From contig NZ_CAJYCN010000005.1 of assembly GCF_913566895.1 (NCBI RefSeq), forward strand, positions 62,001-126,000: 64,000 bases of DNA, read 5' to 3'. Source of the DNA: Listeria ilorinensis (GTDB lineage Bacteria; Bacillota; Bacilli; Lactobacillales; Listeriaceae). The position numbers and the translations under genes are program-made. This document shows, piece after piece, positions 48,760-57,824 of the stretch (positions within the stretch are counted from its first letter, which is position 1; the number at the start of each line of letters is the position of its first letter). A model generated the notes under the pieces. The model was not told the origin of the DNA. It worked only from the letters and a program-made list of their open reading frames with translations, and made no database searches.

Positions 48760-50898
48760 ATGGCTGAGAGCAGGACAGTTCAAAAGGAGTACTTGCTGAA
48801 CGGACTTGATTGCGCGAACTGCGCGATGAAAGTTGAGCGAGGTGTTGCGCAGCTTGAAGGTGTAAAGCATTGTACGGTAAACTTTGCCACGACGACGCTG
48901 ATTGCGGAAATTGATCAACAAGAAAAGCAGCTTGTGGAAAAGGCGATTCGAGCTAAAGTGAAACAATTGGAACCAGAAATCGACCTGACAGATAAGGCAA
49001 GTACCGGAACAAAAACTGGCGGCCATGGGCACGATCGTCAATCTGACAGTATCCAAGTATTGCTCATACGGCTTGCGGTCAGTGCTGGTTTCTTTGCTGT
49101 TGGAAGTTTGGCAGAGCTTGATGACCGCTTGACAATGCTTGCGTTTCTGGCAGCTTACCTAGTGATTGGCGGGGAGGTACTGCTGCGGGCAGGCCGGAAT
49201 ATAACACGAGGACAAGTCTTTGATGAAAACTTTCTAATGGCGCTTGCTACGATTGGTGCGTTTCTGATTGGTCAATATCCAGAAGGTGTAGCGGTCATGC
49301 TGTTTTATCAAATCGGGGAGCTGTTTCAAACGCTGGCTGTCGATCGGTCACGGAAATCCATCAGTGCGCTGATGGATATTCGGCCGGATTATGCCAATTT
49401 GAAAGAGAATGGCAAGGTCGTCCGTGTTGCACCTGAGCAAGTGACTGTAGGGGCTCTCATCCTTGTAAAACCGGGTGAAAAAGTGCCACTTGATGGGGAA
49501 GTTGAAAGTGGACATTCGATGGTTGATACATCGGCACTTACTGGGGAGTCAGTCCCTCGAAGTGTCGAACCCGGCAGCGAGGTGTTGAGCGGCTCCATCA
49601 ATACGAGTGGTCTTCTGACAGTGCGCGTTAAAAAAGCCTTTAACGAGTCGACCGTTTCAAAAATCCTCGACTTAGTGGAAAATGCGAGCAATCGCAAAGC
49701 ACCAACTGAAAATTTTATCACAAAATTTGCACGGTATTATACACCAGTAGTCGTCATCGTAGCGGTCTTACTGGCACTGGTTCCGCCTCTTGTTGTACCG
49801 GGTGCTACCTTTTCTGACTGGGTATATCGGGCGCTGATCTTTCTGGTTATTTCTTGCCCTTGTGCCCTTGTTGTTTCGATCCCACTGGGCTTTTTTGGGG
49901 GGATTGGTGCTGCTGGTCGAAAAGGGATCTTAATCAAAGGTAGCAACTATTTGGAAGCCTTGAATGATGTGCGCTATGTCGTTTTCGATAAAACTGGGAC
50001 ACTGACGAAAGGGGTTTTTGAAGTTACCCAAATCATGCCACAAAATGGTTTTACGCGCGAACAGGTGCTCAAAACAGCTGCCATTGCCGAGTCACATTCG
50101 AATCATCCGATTGCCCAGTCAATCAAAAAAGCCTATCAGCATGATGTCTCAAATGAGAACATTTCAAACTATGCCGAAGTTGCAGGGCATGGCGTAAAAG
50201 GGGTGAATGGTGGTCAATCGTTTTTGGTAGGCAATGCACAACTTCTAGAAAAAGAAGGGGTTGTATTTGAACCGAGCCTAGCAACTGGCACGATTGTTTT
50301 TGTGGCGATTGATGCTGTTTTTGCGGGTACGATCATAATCGCTGATGAAGTGAAGTCGGACAGCCGCCAAGCGATCTCGAATTTGAAAGCGCAAGGTATC
50401 CGCCAAACGGTGATGCTGACTGGTGATAATGCTAAAGTTGGGCAGGCGGTGGCCAAAGAATTAGGGGTGGACGCGGTCTATAGCGAGCTTTTACCACAGG
50501 ATAAGGTGACACAAATAGAGCAGCTGATTGAAGCAAAGGATGAACGCGAAAAAGTGGCCTTTGTGGGAGACGGCATCAATGATACGCCAGTGCTTGCCCG
50601 TGCTGATGTCGGGATTGCAATGGGCGGACTTGGATCAGATGCCGCGATTGAGTCGGCTGATATAGTGATCATGACTGATGAGCCGTCTAAAATCACTACA
50701 GCCATCCAAATCGCCAAACGCACGCGGAAGATTGTCTGGCAGAATATTGTGTTTGCACTTGCGGTCAAGGTCTTCTTTCTCATACTTGGGGCCGTAGGAA
50801 TCGCGACGATGTGGGAAGCTGTATTTTCAGACGTGGGTGTGACACTGCTTGCTGTACTGAATGCCACTCGCGTATTGAATGTTAAAAAATTAAGCTGA
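48760..50898 (+). CDS. cadA: P1B-type heavy metal (Zn/Cd/Co) exporting ATPase
   Basis: The 712-residue efflux ATPase has an N-terminal HMA domain with Cys18 and Cys21 (GLDCANC) and a short His-rich stretch (GGHGH, about 87-91). TGES is at 261-264, the membrane CPC metal motif at 366-368, DKTGT at 410-414 and GDGIND in the hinge. The CPC type and the CzrA-type partner indicate zinc, cadmium or cobalt export. It is transcribed from its own promoter bearing operator-like palindromes. Such a czrA-cadA pair between phoU and uvrB is not expected in Listeria monocytogenes. Confidence 0.92.
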   Translation: MAESRTVQKEYLLNGLDCANCAMKVERGVAQLEGVKHCTVNFATTTLIAEIDQQEKQLVEKAIRAKVKQLEPEIDLTDKASTGTKTGGHGHDRQSDSIQVLLIRLAVSAGFFAVGSLAELDDRLTMLAFLAAYLVIGGEVLLRAGRNITRGQVFDENFLMALATIGAFLIGQYPEGVAVMLFYQIGELFQTLAVDRSRKSISALMDIRPDYANLKENGKVVRVAPEQVTVGALILVKPGEKVPLDGEVESGHSMVDTSALTGESVPRSVEPGSEVLSGSINTSGLLTVRVKKAFNESTVSKILDLVENASNRKAPTENFITKFARYYTPVVVIVAVLLALVPPLVVPGATFSDWVYRALIFLVISCPCALVVSIPLGFFGGIGAAGRKGILIKGSNYLEALNDVRYVVFDKTGTLTKGVFEVTQIMPQNGFTREQVLKTAAIAESHSNHPIAQSIKKAYQHDVSNENISNYAEVAGHGVKGVNGGQSFLVGNAQLLEKEGVVFEPSLATGTIVFVAIDAVFAGTIIIADEVKSDSRQAISNLKAQGIRQTVMLTGDNAKVGQAVAKELGVDAVYSELLPQDKVTQIEQLIEAKDEREKVAFVGDGINDTPVLARADVGIAMGGLGSDAAIESADIVIMTDEPSKITTAIQIAKRTRKIVWQNIVFALAVKVFFLILGAVGIATMWEAVFSDVGVTLLAVLNATRVLNVKKLS

Positions 50899-50902
50899 GC
50901 AG

Positions 50903-50933
50903 AATGTCGATCTTTTACAAGATCGGCATTTTT
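50903..50933 (+). terminator. Intrinsic terminator after cadA
   Basis: AATGTCGATCTT pairs with AAGATCGGCATT around TTAC (one G-U pair), followed by T residues. Confidence 0.9.
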
Positions 50934-51029
50934 CCAAGAAGCTGGTAATAGAGGTGCTGAGCCGTTTTTATTTTGTCAAAACGCTTCTTTGTGGTAAAGT
51001 AATTACAAATCAAATGTTGGAGGAAAATC

Positions 51030-51416
51030 ATGAAAATGTCGTTTTCACAAAAGTTGGCGATCATCACGGGGATTATTTTAATGGTCGCGATTGCTGTTCT
51101 AGGTGTGATTTTCAATAAAAATCTAGGGATAATCATTCCTTTATCTGTGATTCAGTTTGTTTTGATCCAGGCAATCTGTTATATTGGTATCTATTCAAAA
51201 ATGAAAGTTGGCACAGCGCGAGGACGCAAGCTGTTTACATGGGGTATGGTGACAACGCTGATTTTTTCAATCATCATTATTTTGTTTGCGGCTGATAATT
51301 TCAGAACCTATGCTCCGGCGATCATTGCATTACTGGGTTATGCTTCGGCGCTGATTATGCGTGAAGTGGAAAATACCAATCCAGCGAATAAGAAAGAACA
51401 GCGTCAGGAAAAATAA
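51030..51416 (+). CDS. Small four-helix membrane protein, function unknown
   Basis: I do not recognise this 128-residue protein. It has four hydrophobic stretches (about 8-28, 32-52, 70-88, 94-112), a short basic loop (KMKVGTARGRK) between helices 2 and 3, and a charged tail (NKKEQRQEK). GGAGGAAA lies before the ATG at 51030; a second ATG is two codons on. It is followed 14 bases later by the HD-domain gene, so the two probably form an operon with csbA. Confidence 0.7.
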   Translation: MKMSFSQKLAIITGIILMVAIAVLGVIFNKNLGIIIPLSVIQFVLIQAICYIGIYSKMKVGTARGRKLFTWGMVTTLIFSIIIILFAADNFRTYAPAIIALLGYASALIMREVENTNPANKKEQRQEK

Positions 51417-51430
51417 ATCGAAAGGAATGA

Positions 51431-52072
51431 ATGGCTATGGGAATCCATCAATATTTTCAGAGTTTATCCGATTTGGAGAATATCTACCGTTGTCCGGGGA
51501 AATTCAAATATCAGGAGCATTCTGTCGCCGAACATTCTTTTAAAGTAACAAATATCGCACAGTTTTTTGGTAATGTGGAAGAACAGGCCGGCAATGTTGT
51601 CAATTGGCGGACTCTTTATGAGAAAGCGCTGAATCACGATTATTCAGAGCTTTTTATCGGGGATATCAAAACACCTGTGAAATATGCGACGGCAGAATTG
51701 CGGGAAATGCTGTCAGAGGTAGAAGAAAGCATGACACAAAATTTTATTCAGCGGGAAATTCCACAAGAGTTTCAGCCTATTTATCGGCATCTGCTGAAAG
51801 AAGGAAAAGATACGACACTTGAAGGCAAGATTCTAGCTATTTCCGACAAAGTGGATCTCTTATATGAGTCATTTGGAGAAATCCAGAAAGGCAACCCAGA
51901 AAGTTTATTTGTTGAAATTTATCGGGAAGCGCTGGAAACGATTTGCCAGTATCGGGGAATGGCAAGTGTTGACTACTTCATGAAAGAAATATTACCAGAA
52001 ATGCTGGCTGGAAAAGGGATTGCAAAAACGGAACTGCCTGAACTGACACGATCCATCTTGGCGGAAGCTTAA
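51431..52072 (+). CDS. YfbR-like HD-domain phosphohydrolase
   Basis: The 213-residue protein has the HD metal site of YfbR-type 5'-deoxynucleotidases: His35 (VAEHSFKV), His69-Asp70 (LNHDYSELFIGDIKTPVKY) and Asp139 (SDKVDLLYE). YfbR removes phosphate from deoxyribonucleoside monophosphates; the substrate here is inferred. The start could be 51431 or the ATG at 51437, which has better spacing to AAAGGA. It lies 14 bases after the small membrane protein gene. Confidence 0.85.
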   Translation: MAMGIHQYFQSLSDLENIYRCPGKFKYQEHSVAEHSFKVTNIAQFFGNVEEQAGNVVNWRTLYEKALNHDYSELFIGDIKTPVKYATAELREMLSEVEESMTQNFIQREIPQEFQPIYRHLLKEGKDTTLEGKILAISDKVDLLYESFGEIQKGNPESLFVEIYREALETICQYRGMASVDYFMKEILPEMLAGKGIAKTELPELTRSILAEA

Positions 52073-52104
52073 AAGGAGTAAATCTTAAAGGGGAAGTGGA
52101 GTCG

Positions 52105-52344
52105 GTGGATCAAATCTTATCTGCACTTATTTTTCCAGCATTATTAGTGATGCTGTTTGCGCGTATCACCTATAATCGCTATGTGGCACTGGTTTTGATG
52201 GTAATTTTGATTGCAGCAAGCGCAAAGTTAGGGTATACACATACTTGGCCTGTCATCATTGCAGACGCTATCTCAATGGTTGTCGGTTTTATCTTCGCCA
52301 AGAAAATGCTTGTGAAGCGGCAAGACAAGGATACGGACTGGTAA
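52105..52344 (+). CDS. csbA: CsbA family membrane protein
   Basis: The 79-residue protein has two to three membrane helices and a KKMLVKRQDKD tail. Size, the FPALLVMLFARITYNRYVAL segment and the place directly before uvrB match CsbA of Bacillus, a SigB-dependent protein of unknown function. I prefer the GTG at 52105 because the earlier in-frame GTG (52096) sits on the ribosome binding site. No SigB promoter is visible directly upstream; it may be read through from the HD gene. Confidence 0.8.
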   Translation: MDQILSALIFPALLVMLFARITYNRYVALVLMVILIAASAKLGYTHTWPVIIADAISMVVGFIFAKKMLVKRQDKDTDW

Positions 52345-52361
52345 AATAGTTTTAGAGAGAG

Positions 52362-52392
52362 AAAACGTAACGTTTCCGTGTTGCGTTTTTTT
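52362..52392 (+). terminator. Intrinsic terminator after csbA
   Basis: AAAACGTAAC pairs with GTTGCGTTTT (one G-U pair) followed by a T-run. Confidence 0.85.
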
Positions 52393-52405
52393 CTTTGGAA
52401 ATATA

Positions 52406-52432
52406 AAAAAGCGAAAATACGTTCGCTTTTTA
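52406..52432 (+). promoter_or_regulatory. uvrB: Second hairpin before uvrB, overlapping a LexA/DinR-like box
   Basis: AAAAAGCGAA pairs perfectly with TTCGCTTTTT, a terminator-like element in tandem with the one above. Its centre, CGAAAATACGTTCG (52412-52425), matches the Gram-positive SOS consensus CGAACRNRYGTTYC at 12 of 14 positions. A weak extended -10 (TGATAAAAT) lies about 30 bases further on. uvrBA belongs to the SOS regulon in Bacillus and Listeria. Confidence 0.6.
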
Positions 52433-52534
52433 CTAGGAGATTGCTAAGAAATATGATAAAATAGAAGAGCTACGGATGAGAGAAATCCGTTTTTTATATA
52501 GAAGAAATCCACTAAAATAATGGGGGAATGACCG

Positions 52535-54511
52535 TTGAAGGACCAGTTTGAATTAGTTTCTGAATATCAGCCGTCTGGAGATCAGCCACGTGCGATTGAA
52601 CAGTTGGTTGCGGGTCTCCAAAAGGGGCAAAAGCATCAGACGCTTCTAGGGGCAACCGGTACAGGGAAGACATTTACGGTCTCCAATGTCATCCAGCAAA
52701 TCAATAAACCAACGCTAATCATGGCGCATAATAAAACATTAGCAGGACAATTATATAGCGAATTTAAAGAATTTTTTCCGAACAATGCGGTCGAATACTT
52801 TGTCAGTTACTATGATTATTATCAACCAGAGGCTTACGTACCACAGACCGATACTTTTATCGAAAAAGATGCCAGTATCAATGATGAAATCGATAAGTTG
52901 CGTCACTCGGCTACAGCATCCTTATTTGAACGACGTGATGTGATCATTATTGCCAGTGTATCCTGTATCTATGGTCTGGGTTCACCGGAAGAATACGGCC
53001 ATATGCTTGTTTCACTTCGGACTGGGATGGAAATTGGACGGGATGAGCTACTTCGTCGTCTCGTGGATATCCAATATGATCGCAATGATATCGATTTTCA
53101 GCGCGGTCGTTTCCGTGTTCGCGGGGATGTTGTGGAGATTTTTCCAGCATCGCGTGATGAGCACTGTATTCGTATTGAGTTTTTCGGTGATGAAATCGAA
53201 CGGATCCGCGAAGTGGACGCCCTAACTGGAGAAATTTTGGGAGATCGTGAACACGTCTCTATTTTCCCAGCATCTCACTTTGTCACCCGGCCGGATATTT
53301 TGAAAAAAGCGATCGTGAATATCAAAGCCGAACTGGCGGAACGATTGAAAGTGCTGCGAGCAGACAATAAATTACTAGAAGCGCAGCGTCTTGAACAGCG
53401 GACGAATTATGATATAGAAATGATGGAAGAAATGGGCTACTGCTCAGGTATCGAGAATTATTCGCGTCATTTAGCCTTGCGTGAAGCAGGATCTACGCCC
53501 TATACGCTACTGGACTACTTTCCTGATGACTTCCAGATCGTGATTGATGAGTCTCATGTGACGATGCCGCAGATCCGTGGTATGTATAATGGAGACCAGG
53601 CGCGGAAGCAAGTGTTGGTCGATCATGGGTTCAGATTACCCTCAGCCTTGGACAACCGGCCATTAAGATTGGAAGAATTTGAGAAACATATCAATCAAAT
53701 TATGTTTATTTCGGCGACACCTGGCCCTTATGAACTGGAGAAAAATCCGAATGTCATTGAGCAGATCATTCGTCCAACTGGATTGCTCGATCCGCTTGTT
53801 GAAATTCGACCAATCAAAGGACAGATTGATGACCTGATGGATGAAATCAATGAGCGTGTGGAAAAGGATGAGCGGGTCTTGATTACGACATTGACGAAGA
53901 AAATGGCAGAGGATCTGACAGATTATCTGAAAGAAGCAGGGATCAAAGTTCAATATCTGCATTCAGAAGTCAAAACATTGGAAAGGATCGAGATCATTCG
54001 TGACTTGCGGTTGGGAGTATTTGACGTACTGGTCGGTATCAACTTGTTGCGTGAAGGGATTGACTTACCGGAAGTATCCCTGGTGGCGATTTTAGATGCA
54101 GATAAAGAAGGCTTCCTGCGTTCGGAACGTTCACTCATCCAAACGATGGGACGGGCAGCTCGTAATGAAAACGGACGTGTCATTATGTATGCAGACCATA
54201 TCACGGATTCCATGCGTAAATCAATCGATGAAACAGAACGGCGGCGTGAAATTCAAGAAGCGTACAATAAAGAGCATGGCATTACACCAAAGACGATCCG
54301 CAAAGAGATTCGCGGTGTTATTGCTGCTACAAGTGCGGTTGAAGATGAACAGGATGAAAAGCTGCGCGATTTGAGCAAGCTGTCCAAACAAGAACGTCTA
54401 GTTTTGATCGAGGAAATGGAACAGGAAATGAAAGAAGCAGCGAAGGGACTCGATTTCGAACGAGCTGCCGAGTTGCGTGATGCACTCTTAGAACTGAAAG
54501 CGGAAGGATGA
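52535..54511 (+). CDS. uvrB: Excinuclease ABC subunit B
   Basis: UvrB verifies damage and loads UvrC in nucleotide excision repair. Walker A is GATGTGKT (39-46), the DNA-clamping beta-hairpin is [12 protein letters not shown], helicase motifs [10 protein letters not shown] and QTMGRAARN follow, and the C-terminal UVR domain (about 620-655) ends the protein. The length is 658. It starts at TTG after GGGGGAA; the ATG seven bases upstream is out of frame and soon stops. Confidence 0.98.
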   Translation: MKDQFELVSEYQPSGDQPRAIEQLVAGLQKGQKHQTLLGATGTGKTFTVSNVIQQINKPTLIMAHNKTLAGQLYSEFKEFFPNNAVEYFVSYYDYYQPEAYVPQTDTFIEKDASINDEIDKLRHSATASLFERRDVIIIASVSCIYGLGSPEEYGHMLVSLRTGMEIGRDELLRRLVDIQYDRNDIDFQRGRFRVRGDVVEIFPASRDEHCIRIEFFGDEIERIREVDALTGEILGDREHVSIFPASHFVTRPDILKKAIVNIKAELAERLKVLRADNKLLEAQRLEQRTNYDIEMMEEMGYCSGIENYSRHLALREAGSTPYTLLDYFPDDFQIVIDESHVTMPQIRGMYNGDQARKQVLVDHGFRLPSALDNRPLRLEEFEKHINQIMFISATPGPYELEKNPNVIEQIIRPTGLLDPLVEIRPIKGQIDDLMDEINERVEKDERVLITTLTKKMAEDLTDYLKEAGIKVQYLHSEVKTLERIEIIRDLRLGVFDVLVGINLLREGIDLPEVSLVAILDADKEGFLRSERSLIQTMGRAARNENGRVIMYADHITDSMRKSIDETERRREIQEAYNKEHGITPKTIRKEIRGVIAATSAVEDEQDEKLRDLSKLSKQERLVLIEEMEQEMKEAAKGLDFERAAELRDALLELKAEG

Positions 54512-54518
54512 AAGCAAA

Positions 54519-57386
54519 TTGAACAAAGATAAGATTGTCATTCAAGGGGCAAGAGCCCATAACTTAAAAAACATCGATGTGGAAATTCCGCGTGACAAGC
54601 TGGTGGTCATGACAGGACTTTCTGGATCTGGTAAGTCTTCTTTAGCGTTCGATACGATTTATGCAGAAGGTCAGCGCCGCTATGTGGAATCTTTGTCAGC
54701 CTATGCGCGCCAGTTTCTTGGACAGATGGATAAACCGGATGTGGATCTGATCGAGGGCTTAAGTCCAGCAATTTCGATCGATCAAAAAACTACTAGTCGC
54801 AACCCACGCTCGACAGTCGGTACTGTCACGGAAATTCATGACTATTTGCGTCTTCTTTATGCGCGTGTTGGTCATCCAATCTGCCCGAATCACGGTATTG
54901 AAATCAGTTCCCAAACCATTGAGCAAATGGTCGACCGCGTGCAGGAATACCCTGAAAAAACGCGGTTACAAGTTTTGGCTCCTGTTGTTTCTGGTAAAAA
55001 AGGAACGCATAAAAAAACGCTGGAAGAGATCAAAAAAGAAGGCTATGTAAGGGTACGTATTGATGGAGAAGTCTATGATGTTAATGACGAAATCACATTA
55101 GAAAAAAATAAAAAACATTCCATTGAAATCATTATTGACCGGATCGTCCTGAAAGAGGGGGTTCATTCACGTCTCTATGATTCGCTGGAAGCTGCACTAA
55201 AACTTGCTGACGGTTATGCGGTTGTAGATATTATCGGCGAAAAAGAACTGCTTTTCAGTGAACACTATGCCTGCCCATATTGTGGCTTTTCTGTTGGCGA
55301 ACTGGAACCGCGGATGTTCTCTTTCAACAGTCCTTTTGGTGCTTGCCCGACCTGTGACGGCTTGGGAACCAAATTGGAAGTAGATGTTGATACGGTACTT
55401 CCTGATCAGTCGCTAAGTTTGAATGAAGGTGTCATTGTCCCTTGGCGTCCGATCAGTTCTCAGTATTATCCGCAAATGTTGGCAGCGGCATGTGCGGAAT
55501 TCGGCATTGATATGGACACGCCTTTTGAAAAATTACCAAAAGAGCATCAGGAGTTAGTATTGAACGGTTCAGGCGGCAAGGAATTTTTCTTCAAATATCA
55601 AAATGATTTCGGCATGACGCGAGAAACATGGATCCCGTTTGAAGGGATCCTCCCGAATGTCGAGCGCCGCTATCGAGAAACGAATTCCGATTTTACACGT
55701 GATCAAATGGCGCAGTATATGACGGATCTTCCATGTCCAGCCTGCCATGGCTATCGTTTGAAGGAAGAAGCACTTGCAGTCAAAGTTGGCGAGCGGCACC
55801 TAGGTGAGATCAGCCAGTTGTCGATTGATCAAGGCTTGACATTTTTCGAGTCGCTTGATTTGTCAGACAAAGAAAAACAGATTGCAGCTCCGATTTTAAA
55901 AGAAGTGAAAAGCAGACTAGGCTTTCTTAAAAATGTTGGCTTGAACTATTTAACACTTAGTCGAGCGGCGGGTACACTTTCTGGTGGGGAAGCGCAGCGG
56001 ATCAGACTGGCTACACAGATTGGCTCTCGTTTGACTGGTGTCTTGTATATTTTGGATGAACCGTCGATCGGTCTCCATCAGCGTGATAATGATCGACTTG
56101 TCGAGACGATGCAAAGGATGCGCGACATCGGCAATACGCTGATTGTTGTGGAACATGATGAAGATACGATGCTGGCTGCGGATTATTTGATCGATATCGG
56201 TCCGGGTGCCGGCGAACATGGCGGCCGAGTGATTGCAGCAGGAACACCTGAAGAAGTAGCGAAGAATAAGGAATCGATTACGGGCCAATATCTGTCAGGA
56301 GATAAATTTATTTCTGTCCCGACAGAACGGCGCAAAGGGAATGGTAATAAGCTGGCAATTATTGGAGCAAAAGCGAATAATTTAAAAAATGTTTCGGTAG
56401 ATGTTCCACTTGGTACCTTCACTTGTGTGACTGGTGTATCAGGTTCTGGTAAGAGTTCGCTTGTTAATGAAGTTCTTCGAAAGACACTTTCTCGCAAGCT
56501 GAATCGAGCGAATGCCAAACCAGGCGAACATAAGGAAATCAAAGGTATCGAGCACTTGGAAAAAGTGATCGATATTGATCAGTCACCGATCGGTCGGACA
56601 CCGCGTTCCAATCCAGCGACTTACACAGGTGCTTTTGATGATATTCGTGATTTGTTTGCCAGCACGAATGATGCGAAGATTCGCGGTTATAAAAAAGGCC
56701 GCTTCAGTTTCAATGTGAAGGGTGGTCGTTGTGAGGCATGTAAAGGTGATGGGATCATTAAAATCGAAATGCACTTTTTGCCGGATGTGTATGTACCATG
56801 TGAAGTCTGTAACGGGAAGCGTTATAATAGTGAAACACTAGATATTCGCTATAAAGGGAAAAATATTGCCGAAGTTCTAGAAATGACTGTTGAAGAAGGC
56901 TTAGAGTTTTTCAAAAATCAGCCGAAGATTGCGCGCAAACTACAAACGATCGTGGATGTTGGACTTGGTTATATTCGTCTCGGCCAACCGGCGACCACTT
57001 TGTCTGGTGGAGAAGCGCAGCGAGTCAAACTTGCTTCAGAGTTGCATAAACGGAGCAACGGCAAGTCTTTCTATATATTAGATGAACCAACAACTGGACT
57101 TCATGCGGATGATATCAGTCGTCTGCTGAAAGTACTGCAGCGTCTGGTGGATGAGAATGGGGATACCGTTCTGGTCATTGAGCACAATCTGGATGTGATC
57201 AAACAAGCGGACTATATTATTGATTTAGGCCCAGAAGGTGGAGACGGCGGTGGTCAAATCGTTGCGACCGGTACCCCGGAAAAAGTGGCAGGGTCTAAAA
57301 AATCCTATACCGGTCATTATTTAAAACCGATTTTAGAACGGGATAAGAAGCGAACCAAAGCAAAAGTGAAGCAAGCGGAAAAATAA
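54519..57386 (+). CDS. uvrA: Excinuclease ABC subunit A
   Basis: UvrA is the damage-sensing ABC ATPase dimer. The 955 residues contain two nucleotide-binding domains (GLSGSGKSS at 33-41; GVSGSGKSS in the second), two LSGGEAQR signatures, and zinc modules CPYCGF/CPTCDG and [17 protein letters not shown]. It begins at TTG 8 bases after uvrB with AAGGATG upstream. It is co-transcribed with uvrB and ended by a strong terminator. Confidence 0.98.
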   Translation: MNKDKIVIQGARAHNLKNIDVEIPRDKLVVMTGLSGSGKSSLAFDTIYAEGQRRYVESLSAYARQFLGQMDKPDVDLIEGLSPAISIDQKTTSRNPRSTVGTVTEIHDYLRLLYARVGHPICPNHGIEISSQTIEQMVDRVQEYPEKTRLQVLAPVVSGKKGTHKKTLEEIKKEGYVRVRIDGEVYDVNDEITLEKNKKHSIEIIIDRIVLKEGVHSRLYDSLEAALKLADGYAVVDIIGEKELLFSEHYACPYCGFSVGELEPRMFSFNSPFGACPTCDGLGTKLEVDVDTVLPDQSLSLNEGVIVPWRPISSQYYPQMLAAACAEFGIDMDTPFEKLPKEHQELVLNGSGGKEFFFKYQNDFGMTRETWIPFEGILPNVERRYRETNSDFTRDQMAQYMTDLPCPACHGYRLKEEALAVKVGERHLGEISQLSIDQGLTFFESLDLSDKEKQIAAPILKEVKSRLGFLKNVGLNYLTLSRAAGTLSGGEAQRIRLATQIGSRLTGVLYILDEPSIGLHQRDNDRLVETMQRMRDIGNTLIVVEHDEDTMLAADYLIDIGPGAGEHGGRVIAAGTPEEVAKNKESITGQYLSGDKFISVPTERRKGNGNKLAIIGAKANNLKNVSVDVPLGTFTCVTGVSGSGKSSLVNEVLRKTLSRKLNRANAKPGEHKEIKGIEHLEKVIDIDQSPIGRTPRSNPATYTGAFDDIRDLFASTNDAKIRGYKKGRFSFNVKGGRCEACKGDGIIKIEMHFLPDVYVPCEVCNGKRYNSETLDIRYKGKNIAEVLEMTVEEGLEFFKNQPKIARKLQTIVDVGLGYIRLGQPATTLSGGEAQRVKLASELHKRSNGKSFYILDEPTTGLHADDISRLLKVLQRLVDENGDTVLVIEHNLDVIKQADYIIDLGPEGGDGGGQIVATGTPEKVAGSKKSYTGHYLKPILERDKKRTKAKVKQAEK

Positions 57387-57424
57387 CCTCGTGCAGCCTC
57401 ACTAAAAATGATTATTTTCAAAAG

Positions 57425-57469
57425 CCTTTAGATGAGCTGTTTTTATAGCTGCTCATCTGAAGGTTTTTT
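57425..57469 (+). terminator. Terminator of uvrBA
   Basis: CCTTTAGATGAGC pairs with GCTCATCTGAAGG (one G-U pair), followed by six T. Confidence 0.92.
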
Positions 57470-57523
57470 ATTGCACCTAAAAATTTCGCCAAAAGTCTAA
57501 AGGAAGAATGGGACTCTGGTTGT

Positions 57524-57552
57524 ATGACAGAAGCAAGTTTCTGCTGCATAAT
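57524..57552 (+). promoter_or_regulatory. Promoter of the LiaX/PspC cluster
   Basis: ATGACA (57524-57529), exactly 17 bases and CATAAT (57547-57552). The spacer holds the inverted repeat CAGAA-N6-TTCTG, a possible response-regulator site. The expected leader is about 265 bases and contains the small frames below. Confidence 0.6.
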
Positions 57553-57614
57553 AGAAACATAGAAAGTTATCCTTTGAAAGTTGATTTTTATTCTTTCTTA
57601 AGGAGGTAGATGAG

Positions 57615-57647
57615 ATGCAGCATAAACGAGGATTTATTTTAGAGTAG
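57615..57647 (+). CDS. Possible 10-codon leader peptide
   Basis: AAGGAGG (57600-57606) stands 8 bases before an ATG that encodes MQHKRGFILE and then two successive TAG codons. The ribosome binding site is the strongest of the region, so ribosomes should load here. It may be a leader peptide controlling the genes downstream, or the start of a broken small gene, since the same frame stays open after the stops. Confidence 0.4.
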   Translation: MQHKRGFILE

Positions 57648-57659
57648 TAGAGAAATGAC

Positions 57660-57821
57660 ATGATCGCACCAGAAAAAGCATGGCATTTTCTGAAAAACAA
57701 TACTGTCTCGTCAAGAAGAAAAACAACAGACACACTGCCGACACGATTTTTAAGAAAGTTTGATAAGTATTACCAGCCAAACACTTGTTTAGTGAAATCA
57801 AGATCCTTAGGAGGGAATTGA
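57660..57821 (+). CDS. Possible 53-residue basic small protein, or remnant
   Basis: In the same frame as the 10-codon peptide, a 53-codon frame opens at ATG 57660 (MIAPEKAWHFLKNN onward) and stops at 57819-57821, three bases before the next gene. The product would be basic and soluble. The ATG has no good ribosome binding site of its own. CAGAAAA and TTTTCTG within it can form a hairpin. It could be translated by reinitiation or read-through, or be a decayed gene. Confidence 0.25.
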   Translation: MIAPEKAWHFLKNNTVSSRRKTTDTLPTRFLRKFDKYYQPNTCLVKSRSLGGN

Positions 57822-57824
57822 AAG

